DNA of 64,000 nucleotides. Source: Thiohalocapsa sp. PB-PSB1 (GTDB lineage Bacteria > Pseudomonadota > Gammaproteobacteria > Chromatiales > Chromatiaceae). Positions 1 to 9,087 of this stretch are shown in pieces (position 1 is the first letter of the stretch; every line of letters begins with the position of its first letter). The notes beneath the pieces were generated by a model. That model searched no databases, had not been told where the DNA came from, and saw only the letters and a list, made by a program, of their open reading frames with translations. Made by a program: the position numbers and the translations under genes. The stretch lies in contig CP050890.1 of assembly GCA_016745215.1 (NCBI GenBank), forward strand, positions 6,572,001 through 6,636,000, given 5' to 3'.

Positions 1-1309
1 TAAGTTCTTGATTAATCCGCCCCAGATTTGCAGCCTGCTCAAGGGCTTGGTCAATAATATTTGCTTCGGGCATTTCCGGAAGCATTTTTAACACCTCCAG
101 GACGTATTTCCGGCCGCGGAAGTGGGCTTTGAGGTCATTGACGCTAAAGCTCGGACAGTGCTCGCGCACCGTTCGCATCAGGATCTGGGACAGGTTGATC
201 ATCAGCATCGCCAGGTTGGCACTGTTGTAGACCGGCGTTGGCTTGGTCACCATGAAGTCTTCCAAGCCCCAGTACTGTTTGGCGTCTCGGAAGTTGAACT
301 CGATTTGGAAGCGCAAGCGATAGTAATCGATGAGCGCTTCGTAGCCTAACTCGAGATCACTACTGAAAAGGATGACATGGGCCTGGGCACCGGTGCGTTG
401 GTTGGTCTTGACGAGGATCACGACATTGAGCCGGTCGGGGAATTTTTTGTGCCAAACGGGCAGTTGGTAGATGGCCGTATGAACCTGTCCTTCCACGGAA
501 GTGGCTTTGAGAAAGCACGGCGGCAAGTGTTGATAATCGAGCTTGCTGCCGTACTTGCGCCGCGGGCCGCGCCCGGCGTAGGGGCCGTCATAGGGCAGAT
601 ACAGCGCGCTGTTGTGGCGCAATTTGCTGATCAACTCTAAGCCCGTGCGACGGACCATTTGCAGCGCTTGATTATGGCCGAAGGCCCCGTCGAAGACGAA
701 ATAACGCACCGTCAGCGTCTGGCACACCAGTGCCAGCACCTGGCGCAGAAGGTCTTGAACGAACTGCAAATAGGGCGACAGACTCACCTCCCGGCGATTG
801 CCATTGCGGCTACCTTTCGGCCGCCCTCGGCCCTTACCCCGACCCGCTTTGGACGCTTTCGGGCAGCTCGCGGCCGTCTCTTTGAGAATCGGCTCCAGGC
901 GCAATGGGTACGAACAGCGCCGTTGCACGCTAATCAACGACAGGCTCAGAAAACACAACCCCGGGATCGTCTTGCCAACCACCGAGGAGAAAAAACGATC
1001 CAGACCGTGGGTCTTCTTGCCCGATTTGCTCACCACCACTTCATCGCCCGCCAGCAACCATTGCGTTTCGTCGCCCAGCAGGTGCTGGCGAATCACCAGC
1101 CAATGCACTTGGCCCCAACTGAGCGTGGTGTTGAACAACCGCTGCAGCGTCCGATAGCTTCCCCCGCGCTCGGTCCAGCGCGATAGCCCCCGCATCGTTA
1201 CCCGCCCCGTCATCGCCAACAGCCCTTCCACAACGCAACCCAAACGGCCAAGGCTCGTCTTATCTACGCTCTGGCTTAAGCAGCTCAAGATCAGCATAAT
1301 GTCGGGCAT
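1..1309 (-). CDS. IS4-family DDE transposase, 3' end beyond window edge
   Basis: An open frame runs from the ATG at 1309 to the window edge (436 codons). It is preceded by a strong AGGAGG ribosome site nine bases upstream. The protein begins MPDIMLILSCLSQSVDKTSL. It shows a first catalytic Asp in AGDEVVVSKSGKKT, a second in VFDGAF, and near the C-terminus the IS4 signature Y-(2)-R-(3)-E-(6)-K in YRLRFQIEFNFRDAK. These support an RNase-H-fold cut-and-paste transposase. The end of the gene and the left IS end are not in the window. The right IS end lies somewhere in 1310-1403, where the 13-mer ctaatttttggcg occurs twice in tandem (1384-1409). Family assignment is firm; the subgroup is not. Confidence 0.85.
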   Translation of the reverse strand, partial: MPDIMLILSCLSQSVDKTSLGRLGCVVEGLLAMTGRVTMRGLSRWTERGGSYRTLQRLFNTTLSWGQVHWLVIRQHLLGDETQWLLAGDEVVVSKSGKKTHGLDRFFSSVVGKTIPGLCFLSLSLISVQRRCSYPLRLEPILKETAASCPKASKAGRGKGRGRPKGSRNGNRREVSLSPYLQFVQDLLRQVLALVCQTLTVRYFVFDGAFGHNQALQMVRRTGLELISKLRHNSALYLPYDGPYAGRGPRRKYGSKLDYQHLPPCFLKATSVEGQVHTAIYQLPVWHKKFPDRLNVVILVKTNQRTGAQAHVILFSSDLELGYEALIDYYRLRFQIEFNFRDAKQYWGLEDFMVTKPTPVYNSANLAMLMINLSQILMRTVREHCPSFSVNDLKAHFRGRKYVLEVLKMLPEMPEANIIDQALEQAANLGRINQEL

Positions 1310-1403
1310 GGGCGATAGCCTCCTGTGGGAATAGGTCTTCGGATTAGTAACTGGATAACCTATCACCTCGGGCTGTCGCCCACCTAATTTTTGGCGCTAA
1401 TTT

Positions 1404-1688
1404 TTGGCGAAGGTATTGATGAACAGACACCCATTTAGTTTGCTGTTCGGCAAAGAAGATCTACTCCTACTCCGCCCCGAGTGGCGCGAGACAATGCTGC
1501 TGTTGGCCGGTATCCTGTTTCTCCAAGGTAAAGCAAAGGTGGACGGACTGTTCGAGGCAATCATCGATCACTTGCCTCCAGCCGAGGCAAGTAGCGCAAG
1601 ACGCAGCGGTATCAATCTGATCGCCGCTATGGCCCAGGAGTTGGATGTATTCGGATACCAAGTCCCAGACCCACTTCAGGAACTGCGC
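1404..1688 (+). pseudogene. C-terminal remnant of a NACHT/HEAT-type STAND ATPase
   Basis: The first 95 codons of the long frame opening at TTG 1404 do not resemble TcmP. They resemble the C-terminal helical repeats of NACHT-type STAND proteins, with segments such as RPEWRETMLLLAGILF and INLIAAMAQELDVFGYQ. The remnant begins right beside the IS4 end and runs in frame into TcmP without a stop. I infer that the IS removed or separated the rest of a STAND gene that once preceded tcmP. Whether a fused polypeptide is made is unknown; a normal TcmP start exists at 1689. Family recognition is from memory of the repeat style. Confidence 0.5.
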
Positions 1689-2534
1689 ATGTCGAATGAA
1701 ACCGGGAAAACGCAGAAGAAAGACCACAGGTTCGGCGGCCCATGGACGCTGATCAAGCTCGACGTGCTGCGCCAGTATCTGTCCGCATATACAACGGCGC
1801 TCAAGAAACAGGCCTTCGAGCTGGTCTATATCGATGCATTCGCCGGCAGTGGTGACTTCTCGCCGGGCAGCGGTGAGTCGCAACAGGTCGGCTCCGTGCG
1901 GATTGCACTGGACACGCCAGGCTTTCACCGATACTGCTTCATCGAGCAGAACAGCCGTCGATACCGGGAACTGGAGGCGATCAAGCAGCAGCACCCGGAG
2001 AAGCAGATCGAGCTTTTTCGTGGTGATGCCAACCAGGTACTTCCCGACCTGCTTCGGACCTTGAGCCCAAAGAATTGGCGCGGCGTTGTCTTTCTCGATC
2101 CCTACGGCTTGAATCTCGACTGGACCACCTTGGAGTCGATCGCCAGCAGTCAACTGCTGGATGTCTGGTATCTGTTCTCGCTGTCCGGGTTATATAGGCA
2201 AGCCGCGAAGCGCATGGCCAACGTCGACGAGCACAAGGCTGCGGCCTTGGATCGGTGCCTGGGCACGGAGAAATGGCGAGAGGCGTTTTATCGAAAGAGC
2301 CGCCAACTGACGCTTTTCGACGACCCGGACATCGAGCGCTTCGCAGAGGTCGATGCGATGGAGCAGTTCGTCCTTTCGAGACTCAAAGAGACCTTCCCGG
2401 CGGTGATGAAGCCATTGCGACTACCGCGGGAGGGCGCCCCGTTGTATTCGCTGTTCTTCGCAATGTCCAACCCGAATAGGCCGGCGATTGGCTTGGCCCA
2501 GCGCATCGCAAAGCACATACTGGAACAGGCATAG
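1689..2534 (+). CDS. tcmP: Three-Cys-motif partner protein TcmP
   Basis: About 281 residues from ATG 1689; the upstream in-frame TTG at 1404 would add a STAND remnant. Near the N-terminus GGPWTLIKLDVLRQYL is followed by VYIDAFAGSGD, a Rossmann methyltransferase-like glycine motif. VVFLDPYG lies further on. This is the pattern of the TcmP family, which is encoded beside three-Cys-motif (DUF5131) proteins as here (256 bp upstream of one). The biochemical role of the pair is not established; a nucleic-acid modifying activity is plausible from the fold. The stop codon TAG lies inside the 4-bp target duplication of a small transposon at 2535-2633, so the end of the reading frame survived insertion by one base. 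Confidence 0.75.
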   Translation: MSNETGKTQKKDHRFGGPWTLIKLDVLRQYLSAYTTALKKQAFELVYIDAFAGSGDFSPGSGESQQVGSVRIALDTPGFHRYCFIEQNSRRYRELEAIKQQHPEKQIELFRGDANQVLPDLLRTLSPKNWRGVVFLDPYGLNLDWTTLESIASSQLLDVWYLFSLSGLYRQAAKRMANVDEHKAAALDRCLGTEKWREAFYRKSRQLTLFDDPDIERFAEVDAMEQFVLSRLKETFPAVMKPLRLPREGAPLYSLFFAMSNPNRPAIGLAQRIAKHILEQA

Positions 2535-2633
2535 GAGGCTGTCCGAGAACTCAGAGCACGCACAATATGTAGCGCCTACAATCGAGTTGTGCACTCTATA
2601 TCTTGTGTCTTATTTTCATTCTCGGACAGCCTC
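2535..2633. mobile_element. 99-bp non-autonomous element (MITE) with ATAG duplication
   Basis: Perfect 15-bp inverted ends GAGGCTGTCCGAGAA (2535-2549) and its complement (2619-2633) bound 99 bp with no coding capacity. Identical ATAG flanks at 2531-2534 and 2634-2637 are the target-site duplication. The left ATAG contains the tcmP stop codon. No parent transposase with these ends is in the window. Confidence 0.85.
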
Positions 2634-2790
2634 ATAGGGATCTTGGAGTTAATGGCCGCAACGCAAAAACGCGGTTATCCTTATTGCCTCAGACGCGCTT
2701 TCGCGCGCTAAGCTTGACCAGGCTCATGGCTTGAGCCCCTGACTGTGGTTAGTGTGCACCATCCGACTCCGCCACGACGGAGGAAGCCTT

Positions 2791-3543
2791 ATGAGCACCC
2801 TATCCCAGATCGAGTGGACCGAGCAGACTTGGAACCCAACCACCGGATGCACCAAGGTCTCGCCCGGTTGCAAGCACTGCTATGCCGAGACCATGGCTCG
2901 ACGACTCCAGGCCATGGGCGTGGCCGGATACGACAACGGCTTCGAGCTATCGCTGCTGCCCGAGCGCATCGCACAACCGCTGCAGCGCAAGCGCCCAACG
3001 GTCTACTTCGTCAACTCCATGAGCGACCTCTTCCACGAAGGCATCCCGGACGCCTACCTCGACCGGGTCTTCGAGACCATCGCGCGCACACCCCAGCACA
3101 CCTATCAGATACTCACCAAACGCGCGGAACGTCTACCGGACTACTTCAACCATCGTCGGATGCCGAACAACCTCTGGCTCGGCGTCTCCGTCGAGGACCG
3201 CGCCTACGGCTTGCCGCGGATCGATGCCTTGCGCAGGGTCACCCCGCGCGTTCGGTTCCTATCGGTGGAGCCGATGCTCGAAGACCTGGGCGAGATCGAT
3301 CTGCGTGGCATCGACTGGGTGATCGTTGGAGGCGAGTCAGGGCCACGCGCTCGGCCCATGAAACCGGCGTGGATCGATGGCATCAAGCAGCAATGCGATG
3401 CGGCAGGGACCGCCTTCTTCTTCAAACAATGGGGCAGCTGGGGCGCCGACGGAAAAAGTCGCTCCAAGAAAGCCAATGGACGGACTTACCTTGGCCGGAT
3501 CTGGGACGCGATGCCGCCCAGAGCTCGTGATCTTGCGGAATAA
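2791..3543 (+). CDS. Three-Cys-motif (DUF5131, phage Gp37/Gp68) protein, TcmP partner
   Basis: 250 residues from ATG 2791, chosen because GGAGGAAG lies just upstream; an in-frame start at 2752 has none. The N-terminus carries the defining cysteines Cys20, Cys27 and Cys30 in TGCTKVSPGCKHCYAE, followed by the family sequences NSMSDLFHEG and VGGESGPRARPM. The family resembles radical-SAM proteins and is found in phages and beside TcmP. Its substrate is unknown. Together with the upstream tcmP it makes a two-gene unit now separated by a MITE insertion and about 150 bp. Assignment to the family is firm; function is not known. Confidence 0.85.
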   Translation: MSTLSQIEWTEQTWNPTTGCTKVSPGCKHCYAETMARRLQAMGVAGYDNGFELSLLPERIAQPLQRKRPTVYFVNSMSDLFHEGIPDAYLDRVFETIARTPQHTYQILTKRAERLPDYFNHRRMPNNLWLGVSVEDRAYGLPRIDALRRVTPRVRFLSVEPMLEDLGEIDLRGIDWVIVGGESGPRARPMKPAWIDGIKQQCDAAGTAFFFKQWGSWGADGKSRSKKANGRTYLGRIWDAMPPRARDLAE

Positions 3544-3609
3544 AAGATACTGAAGTTTTGTGAAAATTTTTATATATCCCTAATGAATGGATGGTCAATA
3601 CCGACTCTC

Positions 3610-4758
3610 CGGCAAGAACTATGATCACCGTCGCGGGTAGATCGCCGAGCGCATTATGCAGCTTGCCGCGATCTTCGAGGATCGGACCCTGGCTTGGTCA
3701 GTCGAGGAGCTGCTGCAACGCTGAACAAAGCTGTTCACAGGCCCACAGTTGGTGACCCATTACCTGTCCGAGGCGCGCGCCGAGGTGTGCGATGCGGAGA
3801 TCGCCAAAGTGGAGGCGCTGGCCGAGACCTACCGGGCGTGGCTGCATGACTTGTCCTGGTTCATGCGGACGCTGAACGAGCACATTGCCCGGCAGGCAAA
3901 TGCCGAGGACGCAGTGAAGGGCCGCTTCTGGAAGGTCGCTTCAAGAGCCAGGCGTTGCTGGCGGCGATGGCGTATGTGGATCTCAACCCGGTGCGCGCCG
4001 GGATCGCCGAGACGCTGGAGGACTCAGACCGCAGCTCCGTCCAAGAGCGCATCGGTGCGGTGCCGGACAAGGTCGATTCCCAGATCACCGCCACAGAGCC
4101 CGCCGGTGAGCCTGCCTCCTTCCGCGCTGGAAGGCGAAACCTTGCGCACAGAGGAAGAGACACAGGCCTTGCCGAAAATCTCGCTGATGCTGTTCGACGC
4201 GACCGCCCGGACGCCTTGAGCGGTGCCCTTCGCGTTCGAGGACTACCTGGAGCTGGTCGACTGGACGGGCCGAGCGCTGCGCTCGGACGAGCGCGGTCAT
4301 ATCGCGGCGCGGCATCCGCATATTCTCCCATCCTCGATCGGCTGAACATCGACGGTGCACGCTTCCTCAGCCACGCCGACCGTCTTCTCGATGCATTCGG
4401 CACTGCGGTCGGTGCGCTAGACGCATCTTCCTGGCCAAGATTCGCGTAACCCATTGATCTAAATTGCTTAAATCCCAATTCAGAATTTCACGTGGGTGGC
4501 TACAGCGAGCACTGGTGTCTAAGTAATTTATTGATTTTAATATGTAAAGCTGTGCTGAACTGGTGCATGGCTACAAAATGGAAAATTATAAACTAATAAA
4601 AGTACTTTATATCAGTATCTTATAGCAAAAAAATCGGCAAAATTGCCAGGGAAAACCGGGCTAGAAGCACCGACCACCGTGTGCGCTTGGCGACAAACCA
4701 AGTACCCGCGGGGCATTCGTGCTGCACGCGAGCTGTTCGCGCCCCAATCAGCTGCGTG
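3610..4758 (+). pseudogene. Degenerate RAYT (Y1/REP-associated) transposase, second copy of the gene at 54389
   Basis: The DNA matches the intact RAYT gene at 54389-55477 over most of its length, starting at the equivalent of its codon 36 (NNYDHRRGW). It has in-frame stops (TAG near 3638, TGA near 3721). It lacks the segment with the catalytic HxH. It carries other deletions and about 245 bp of unrelated AT-rich DNA between roughly 4422 and 4668, after which the last 30 codons resume. Downstream sequence (gagtcttacctt) also matches, so the whole unit was once the same element. Not functional. Confidence 0.85.
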
Positions 4759-4870
4759 AAGCGGGGGAGGGAAGAAGAGTCTTACCTTTCGCCCCTTTCG
4801 TCCTGAGAATCAAGCCAAGGCGATTTCTGTCGAGAAACATACTTTCGGCCGAATCGTCAGCATTCAAAAC

Positions 4871-5022
4871 TTCGCGGTGTTAGGAATTCTGTAAATGGAT
4901 GTCCTTTCGGCTGCTTCGCGGTGTTAGGAATTCTGTAAATGGATGTCCTTTCGGCTGCTGAATGGGCGGCTGCTGAATGGGTGTCCTTTCGGCTGGTGTC
5001 CTTTCGGCTGCATTCGGCTGCA
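4871..5022. repeat. Tandem slippage repeats built on TGTCCTTTCGGCTG
   Basis: A 44-bp unit (ttcgcggtgt...cggctgc) is repeated exactly at 4871-4914 and 4915-4958. Shorter pieces follow: tgaatgg-gcggctgc, tgaatgggtgtcctttcggctg, gtgtcctttcggctg, cattcggctg. The core GGGTGTCCTTT also occurs at the ends of the RAYT gene at 54-55.6 kb. I read this as the expanded terminal region of the decayed RAYT copy just upstream. Confidence 0.7.
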
Positions 5023-5612
5023 TCACAGCACAATACGCGCTGCCGGGTGAGCTCGAATCCGTGCACCTCGAGCCGTTGCAGCCAATCGACAGCAAGCTGC
5101 CCAGGATCGAGAGCCGACTGTCGGCCGAGGAATGACCAGGCATCGATGCGGCAATCGCAACCAGGCCCGTCGATCATGTGCTGATCCCCAAATCCAGGCA
5201 CTATAGTCTTTCAGAAAAAGATCTTGGAACTGCGTGATCGCAACCCGTTGATTTCGAAAGATCACTTTAGGTCAGCATGCCAGAGTTATTTTCTGGAGAT
5301 CTATAGCTGTTCGATGAGGCGACCGGCCGCCTGCAAGCGCTGCACGCGGCAGATCCTGCTGACCATCCGGCCGCTGCTGCGCCAGCAACAAAGCGAGGAT
5401 TGGCTGTTCGCCGACGCCGCTCCCGAGACAATGGGCCAGTTCCAGTATCAGGATCGGCCGCAGATCGATTGGGAGGTCTGCACGCATTGGTTGCAGCCTA
5501 CAAGGCGGGGCGTTTGGGATGGCAGTTCTCGTTCAGGGTTGCACCTGGTGCGATCTGCGCCCAGTTGATATAGGATAGTCCACCTTTTCTCTGCCACGCG
5601 GCCAATTCTGCG
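5023..5612. other. Non-coding stretch before the DUF294 gene
   Basis: Open frames here (for example 5224-5568) show no family motif, no convincing ribosome site and no recognisable composition, and I do not call them genes. No hairpin terminator or clear promoter is visible. Confidence 0.4.
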
Positions 5613-7541
5613 TTGAAGACTGCTAGCATCGCCTATCGCGTCGCCGATTTCATGCGTCGCTACCCACCGTTTCAGTACCTGATCGAAGATGAGCTGCTGA
5701 AATTGGTGGGTGGCGGGCGCGTCATTTTTCACGAGGCTGACGAACTGGTGTTCGAACAGGGGCGTAAGCGCTCCAAATACGTCTACGTGATCCAACAGGG
5801 CACAGTACGCCTGCTCGACGTCAAACCAGAGGGCGAGACTTTGCACGACGTCCGCAGCGAGGGAGATCTGCTCGGCGTTGGGCGCTATCTGGGCATTGAT
5901 GAGCACATCTACACGGCTCGCACCGAGACGGATGTCATCCTCTACGCATTGCCGGCCGACCTGTTTTGGACCCTGATCAAACGCCATCCTCGGGCGAGCC
6001 GTTTTCTGGCCGCCTATTTTTCTTCGGCAATCATGCCCTCAGGGCTGGAGACCGAAGATGCGCGCAGTGACGAATTGCGCCTCGGTCGACGACCGGTAGA
6101 CTGGATGACGCGGCGGGTGCAGTCGTTGCGCGATCCGGCGATCTTTGCGCCGGATTCGCCACTGCGTGACGTGGCGGCGCGTTTAGCAGGTTCGGCTGGC
6201 GCCGATGCGGCAGCGGTAACCGGCGGTAACGGCGTGCTCGGCCTGATCACCCGGCGCATGCTCAGTGATCGCGTTGCCTCCGGCGAGTTGTCCCTGGATG
6301 CTCCAGCGCGTCTGTTGATGCAGCCGGTGCATACGGTCGCAGTCCCGGGACAGGAGGCTGGTGCCTATTTAACGCAAATGCTTCAGTGTCAGACCGATCA
6401 TTTGCTGCTGACCGCCAATGGCAAACTCGATGGACCCTTGACTGGCATTCTGTCCCGCCTCGATCTAACCCGCACCGAGGGTGCAGCACCGCTGGCAATC
6501 GTCGAGGATATGGGGCGCGCATCCTGTATCAGCGAGTTGGCGCAGTTGCGCGCTCAAGGCACCGCGGTCATTGCCGCTGGCCTCAGCGGCGCTGAATCTC
6601 TGCGCTGGCTGACATCCATCGCCTCCGCGTTCGATGCCGCGGTATTGCGGCGTGTGGTGGATCTAGTGGAGGGTGCCCTGGAGCAAGAGGGGCTTGAAAA
6701 CCCGAACCTGGATCATTGTTGGGTGTTCTTCGGTTGTGCCGGGCGCAACGAATTACTCACTTTGCACGATCTGGATCATGGCCTGATCTATGATGATCCG
6801 GCGCCTGACCAGCGTCGGGCCGCACGCAGCTATTTTTTGGAACTCGGGCGACGGGTAAGCGCCGGCATCGCCGCTTGCGGCTTTGTCACCACGGCCAAAG
6901 CCATTATGGCCGGACACCCAAGTGCCTGCCGCGCTGTCGGCGAGTGGGAGCACGCCTTTGGCAGTTGGATTCGCGATCCGATCGATACCTGTGTCTATCG
7001 CGCAACCTCATTTTTCGATCTGCGCCCGGTATATGGCGATTGCCGTTTGGTCGATCGGCTGGAGCGCCACATCCAGAGCGAGGAGGACCGCAATCCCGGA
7101 TTCGTGCCTTTGCTGGTCAGCGATTCCATGGCCAATCTGCCGCCGTTGACCTTCTTTCGCGGCCTGGTGATCGACGATGAAGGCGGATACATCGAGACCT
7201 TGGATTTGCAGCGTGCCACATTGCAACCTGTGGTGGACATCGCCCGTGCATTGGCCCTCGACTGCGGCTCGCACCGCAGCGCAGGTACTCTGCAGCGGCT
7301 GCGGGCGTTAGCCCCCGAGGATGACGACGCAGAACTGCTGATCGACGAGACCGTGGCTGCTTTCGCCAATGCGCTCTATCACCGCGCCCGCACCGGGCTG
7401 ACCACCGGTACAGAAGGCAGCCGGGTGGATCCATCCAAGCTGACAAGACTGGAACAGAATCTGCTTAAGTCCGGCTTTCGCACCGTGCTTCGGCTGATGG
7501 AATACATGGGCAGACGCTATGGGATCGAATCGAAATGGTAA
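5613..7541 (+). CDS. cNMP-binding/CBS/DUF294 nucleotidyltransferase-like protein (paralogue 1)
   Basis: 642 residues from TTG 5613. A later ATG at 5652 would remove residues conserved with the paralogue at 9088-10953 (RRYPPF against RHAPF), so I keep TTG. Domains: cyclic-nucleotide-binding fold about residues 20-130, CBS pair about 150-270, DUF294 nucleotidyltransferase about 300-440, and DUF294 C-terminal region to the end. The nucleotidyltransferase loop reads FGCAGRNELLTLHDLDHGL; the paralogue has GGSQARREQSSHSDQDNAL, so the usual Gly-Ser is Gly-Cys here and the loop is altered. The family is thought to act in signal-dependent regulation, often near acetate uptake genes; no ligand can be read from sequence. 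Divergent from the gene cluster that follows. Confidence 0.85.
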   Translation: MKTASIAYRVADFMRRYPPFQYLIEDELLKLVGGGRVIFHEADELVFEQGRKRSKYVYVIQQGTVRLLDVKPEGETLHDVRSEGDLLGVGRYLGIDEHIYTARTETDVILYALPADLFWTLIKRHPRASRFLAAYFSSAIMPSGLETEDARSDELRLGRRPVDWMTRRVQSLRDPAIFAPDSPLRDVAARLAGSAGADAAAVTGGNGVLGLITRRMLSDRVASGELSLDAPARLLMQPVHTVAVPGQEAGAYLTQMLQCQTDHLLLTANGKLDGPLTGILSRLDLTRTEGAAPLAIVEDMGRASCISELAQLRAQGTAVIAAGLSGAESLRWLTSIASAFDAAVLRRVVDLVEGALEQEGLENPNLDHCWVFFGCAGRNELLTLHDLDHGLIYDDPAPDQRRAARSYFLELGRRVSAGIAACGFVTTAKAIMAGHPSACRAVGEWEHAFGSWIRDPIDTCVYRATSFFDLRPVYGDCRLVDRLERHIQSEEDRNPGFVPLLVSDSMANLPPLTFFRGLVIDDEGGYIETLDLQRATLQPVVDIARALALDCGSHRSAGTLQRLRALAPEDDDAELLIDETVAAFANALYHRARTGLTTGTEGSRVDPSKLTRLEQNLLKSGFRTVLRLMEYMGRRYGIESKW

Positions 7542-7633
7542 GCTTCAGCGCGTGCCTGCTCCATGCCGAGTTGTCGCGCCGGGTTGCCGTGGTCGTAGCA
7601 AGAATCGATGCGCAGGTCGATGCCAGGCGCCGA

Positions 7634-8128
7634 TCAGCGGACCACGTCAGTCACACGCCACAGCGGACCCTTCAATCCAAGCACCACATGGGTCTCGCCG
7701 CCCAGTTTGCCGAGACGAATGACAAACCGATTCCAGGACTCAAAAAAAGCAAAATCGATGGCAGCCGTGAAATAGGCCGGCCGGGCGTCCGTGCCGCGCT
7801 CAGCGGCAGCGCGTAATGTGTCGCGGACCCATTGCTCGGTGATTGCCTGATTCAGTGCGCCATCGCCAAGCCGCGCCAGGTTTTTCGCCAGCCAGGCAAG
7901 CATGCGCTCACTGCCGCTGTCATCGCGTGGCACAAAGTCCTCGAGACTGCTGTCAAGCCGCTGCTTGTAGTGTTGCTGGATGGCTGGCAGGTCGACATAG
8001 GCCGCAATGGCCTGCGCATCGGACACGGAGAGCGCCGAGTCGAGACGAAAGATGGTGTAATATGGCCAGATGCCATAGCCAATGCTGGCGAACAGCAGGA
8101 GATAAAGGATTGCGCGGCGCATGATCAT
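7634..8128 (-). CDS. DUF2939 protein, membrane-anchored
   Basis: 164 residues. An N-terminal hydrophobic segment (RRAILYLLLFASIGYGIWPYY) looks like a membrane anchor or uncleaved signal. The body has the DUF2939 pattern of a helical domain with DLPAIQQHYKQRL and a C-terminal GLKGPLWRVTDVV. Function unknown. It lies tail to tail with the DUF294 gene (93 bp apart) and is separated from the exonuclease gene by 280 bp without features. Confidence 0.7.
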   Translation of the reverse strand: MIMRRAILYLLLFASIGYGIWPYYTIFRLDSALSVSDAQAIAAYVDLPAIQQHYKQRLDSSLEDFVPRDDSGSERMLAWLAKNLARLGDGALNQAITEQWVRDTLRAAAERGTDARPAYFTAAIDFAFFESWNRFVIRLGKLGGETHVVLGLKGPLWRVTDVVR

Positions 8129-8408
8129 CGGTTGTTTCTAATCGATATAAGCTGAAGTTGCCCCAGTGTAAGGCCATGACAGGATGCCTACCTGCCGCGA
8201 TCGGAGGATAATTGCACCCACGCTGTCGAAACCGGGATCGAAATCGACAGTAATGCGTCTGCGTCTCTTCGATCTGATGGGCTCGTAACGGCATTTACGG
8301 CGATCGGCTCAACCTGTGTACACCCGCGCCTTGGTCTGTGTCGGTCTGTTGCGGCTGATCTGGTAACCATCGGCAAAATCCAGGTCGGTATCGAGCTACC
8401 CATCCAGG

Positions 8409-9086
8409 TTACAAATAATCCGCCAACGGCATGCCGCGGCCAGTATCGCGATATGCGGCCTGGGCGAGAAACAATTCGCCCGCAGCCAGGGCATCGCTTA
8501 ACGCATTGTGGGCACCGTATCGAGGCAGGTTGTAACGCTCACCAAGTGCGTGCAGGCGCAGGTCGGAGCCCTTGAATGGGATTTGGCGGCGCTCCAGGAT
8601 GCGTCGGGCAATGATCTGGGTGTCGACGATGCGCACCAGCAGACTTCGGCCCCAAAGGCGTTTGCAGGCCACGTTCAGAAAACTCTGCTCTATGCGCGCA
8701 TGATGCGCAATCATGACTCGACCCTGCAAGTCCTGCAGGAACTCGGGCAGGGCCGTGGCCAGTTCCTGGCCGGTTGCCGCTAGATCATCGGTGATCTGAT
8801 GAATCACCGCGGTGTGCGCGGGGATCGCGCCCTGCACCCGCACCAGGCGGTGGCGAGCGCTGGCCAAATCGATGCACATGCCATTGAGTCGTACCCAGCC
8901 GATGCTCAGGATTTGATCGCGGCGGGCGTCCAGGCCGGTGGTCTCCAGGTCGACGGCCAGGTACTCCAGTTCGCGGTAGTCTTGCGAAGGCCGCGGCAGC
9001 GGTACGGAGAGATAGTCGCGCAGCGGCCCCGGCAGCGTCCGGCGCAACCGCCAGCGCCGGCGCCATTCCAGGGCAAATCTGGGCAT
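8409..9086 (-). CDS. DEDDh 3'-5' exonuclease, DnaQ-like
   Basis: 225 residues. ExoI motif VDLETTGLD supplies the first Asp/Glu pair. ExoII is AHHARIEQSF, with Glu rather than the usual Asp after the histidines. ExoIII is AHNALSDALAAGE with the DEDDh histidine and final Asp. The protein is close to the epsilon proofreading subunit fold but has a 40-residue basic N-terminal extension. Its ATG follows the TGA of the upstream DUF294 gene by one base, so the two are translationally coupled. This pair occurs together in many proteobacteria. Expected cytoplasmic, acting on DNA or RNA ends. Confidence 0.85.
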   Translation of the reverse strand: MPRFALEWRRRWRLRRTLPGPLRDYLSVPLPRPSQDYRELEYLAVDLETTGLDARRDQILSIGWVRLNGMCIDLASARHRLVRVQGAIPAHTAVIHQITDDLAATGQELATALPEFLQDLQGRVMIAHHARIEQSFLNVACKRLWGRSLLVRIVDTQIIARRILERRQIPFKGSDLRLHALGERYNLPRYGAHNALSDALAAGELFLAQAAYRDTGRGMPLADYL

Positions 9087-9087
9087 G

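Noticed and set aside
122..1186. Several plus-strand open frames
   Set aside because: They are antisense to the IS4 transposase, which has all catalytic motifs and a strong ribosome site.
4871..5022. Tandem repeats considered as a CRISPR array
   Set aside because: Units abut directly with no spacers of constant length and no cas genes are nearby.
5224..5568. 114-codon frame upstream of the first DUF294 gene
   Set aside because: No recognisable domain, no ribosome site and antisense frames of equal length.
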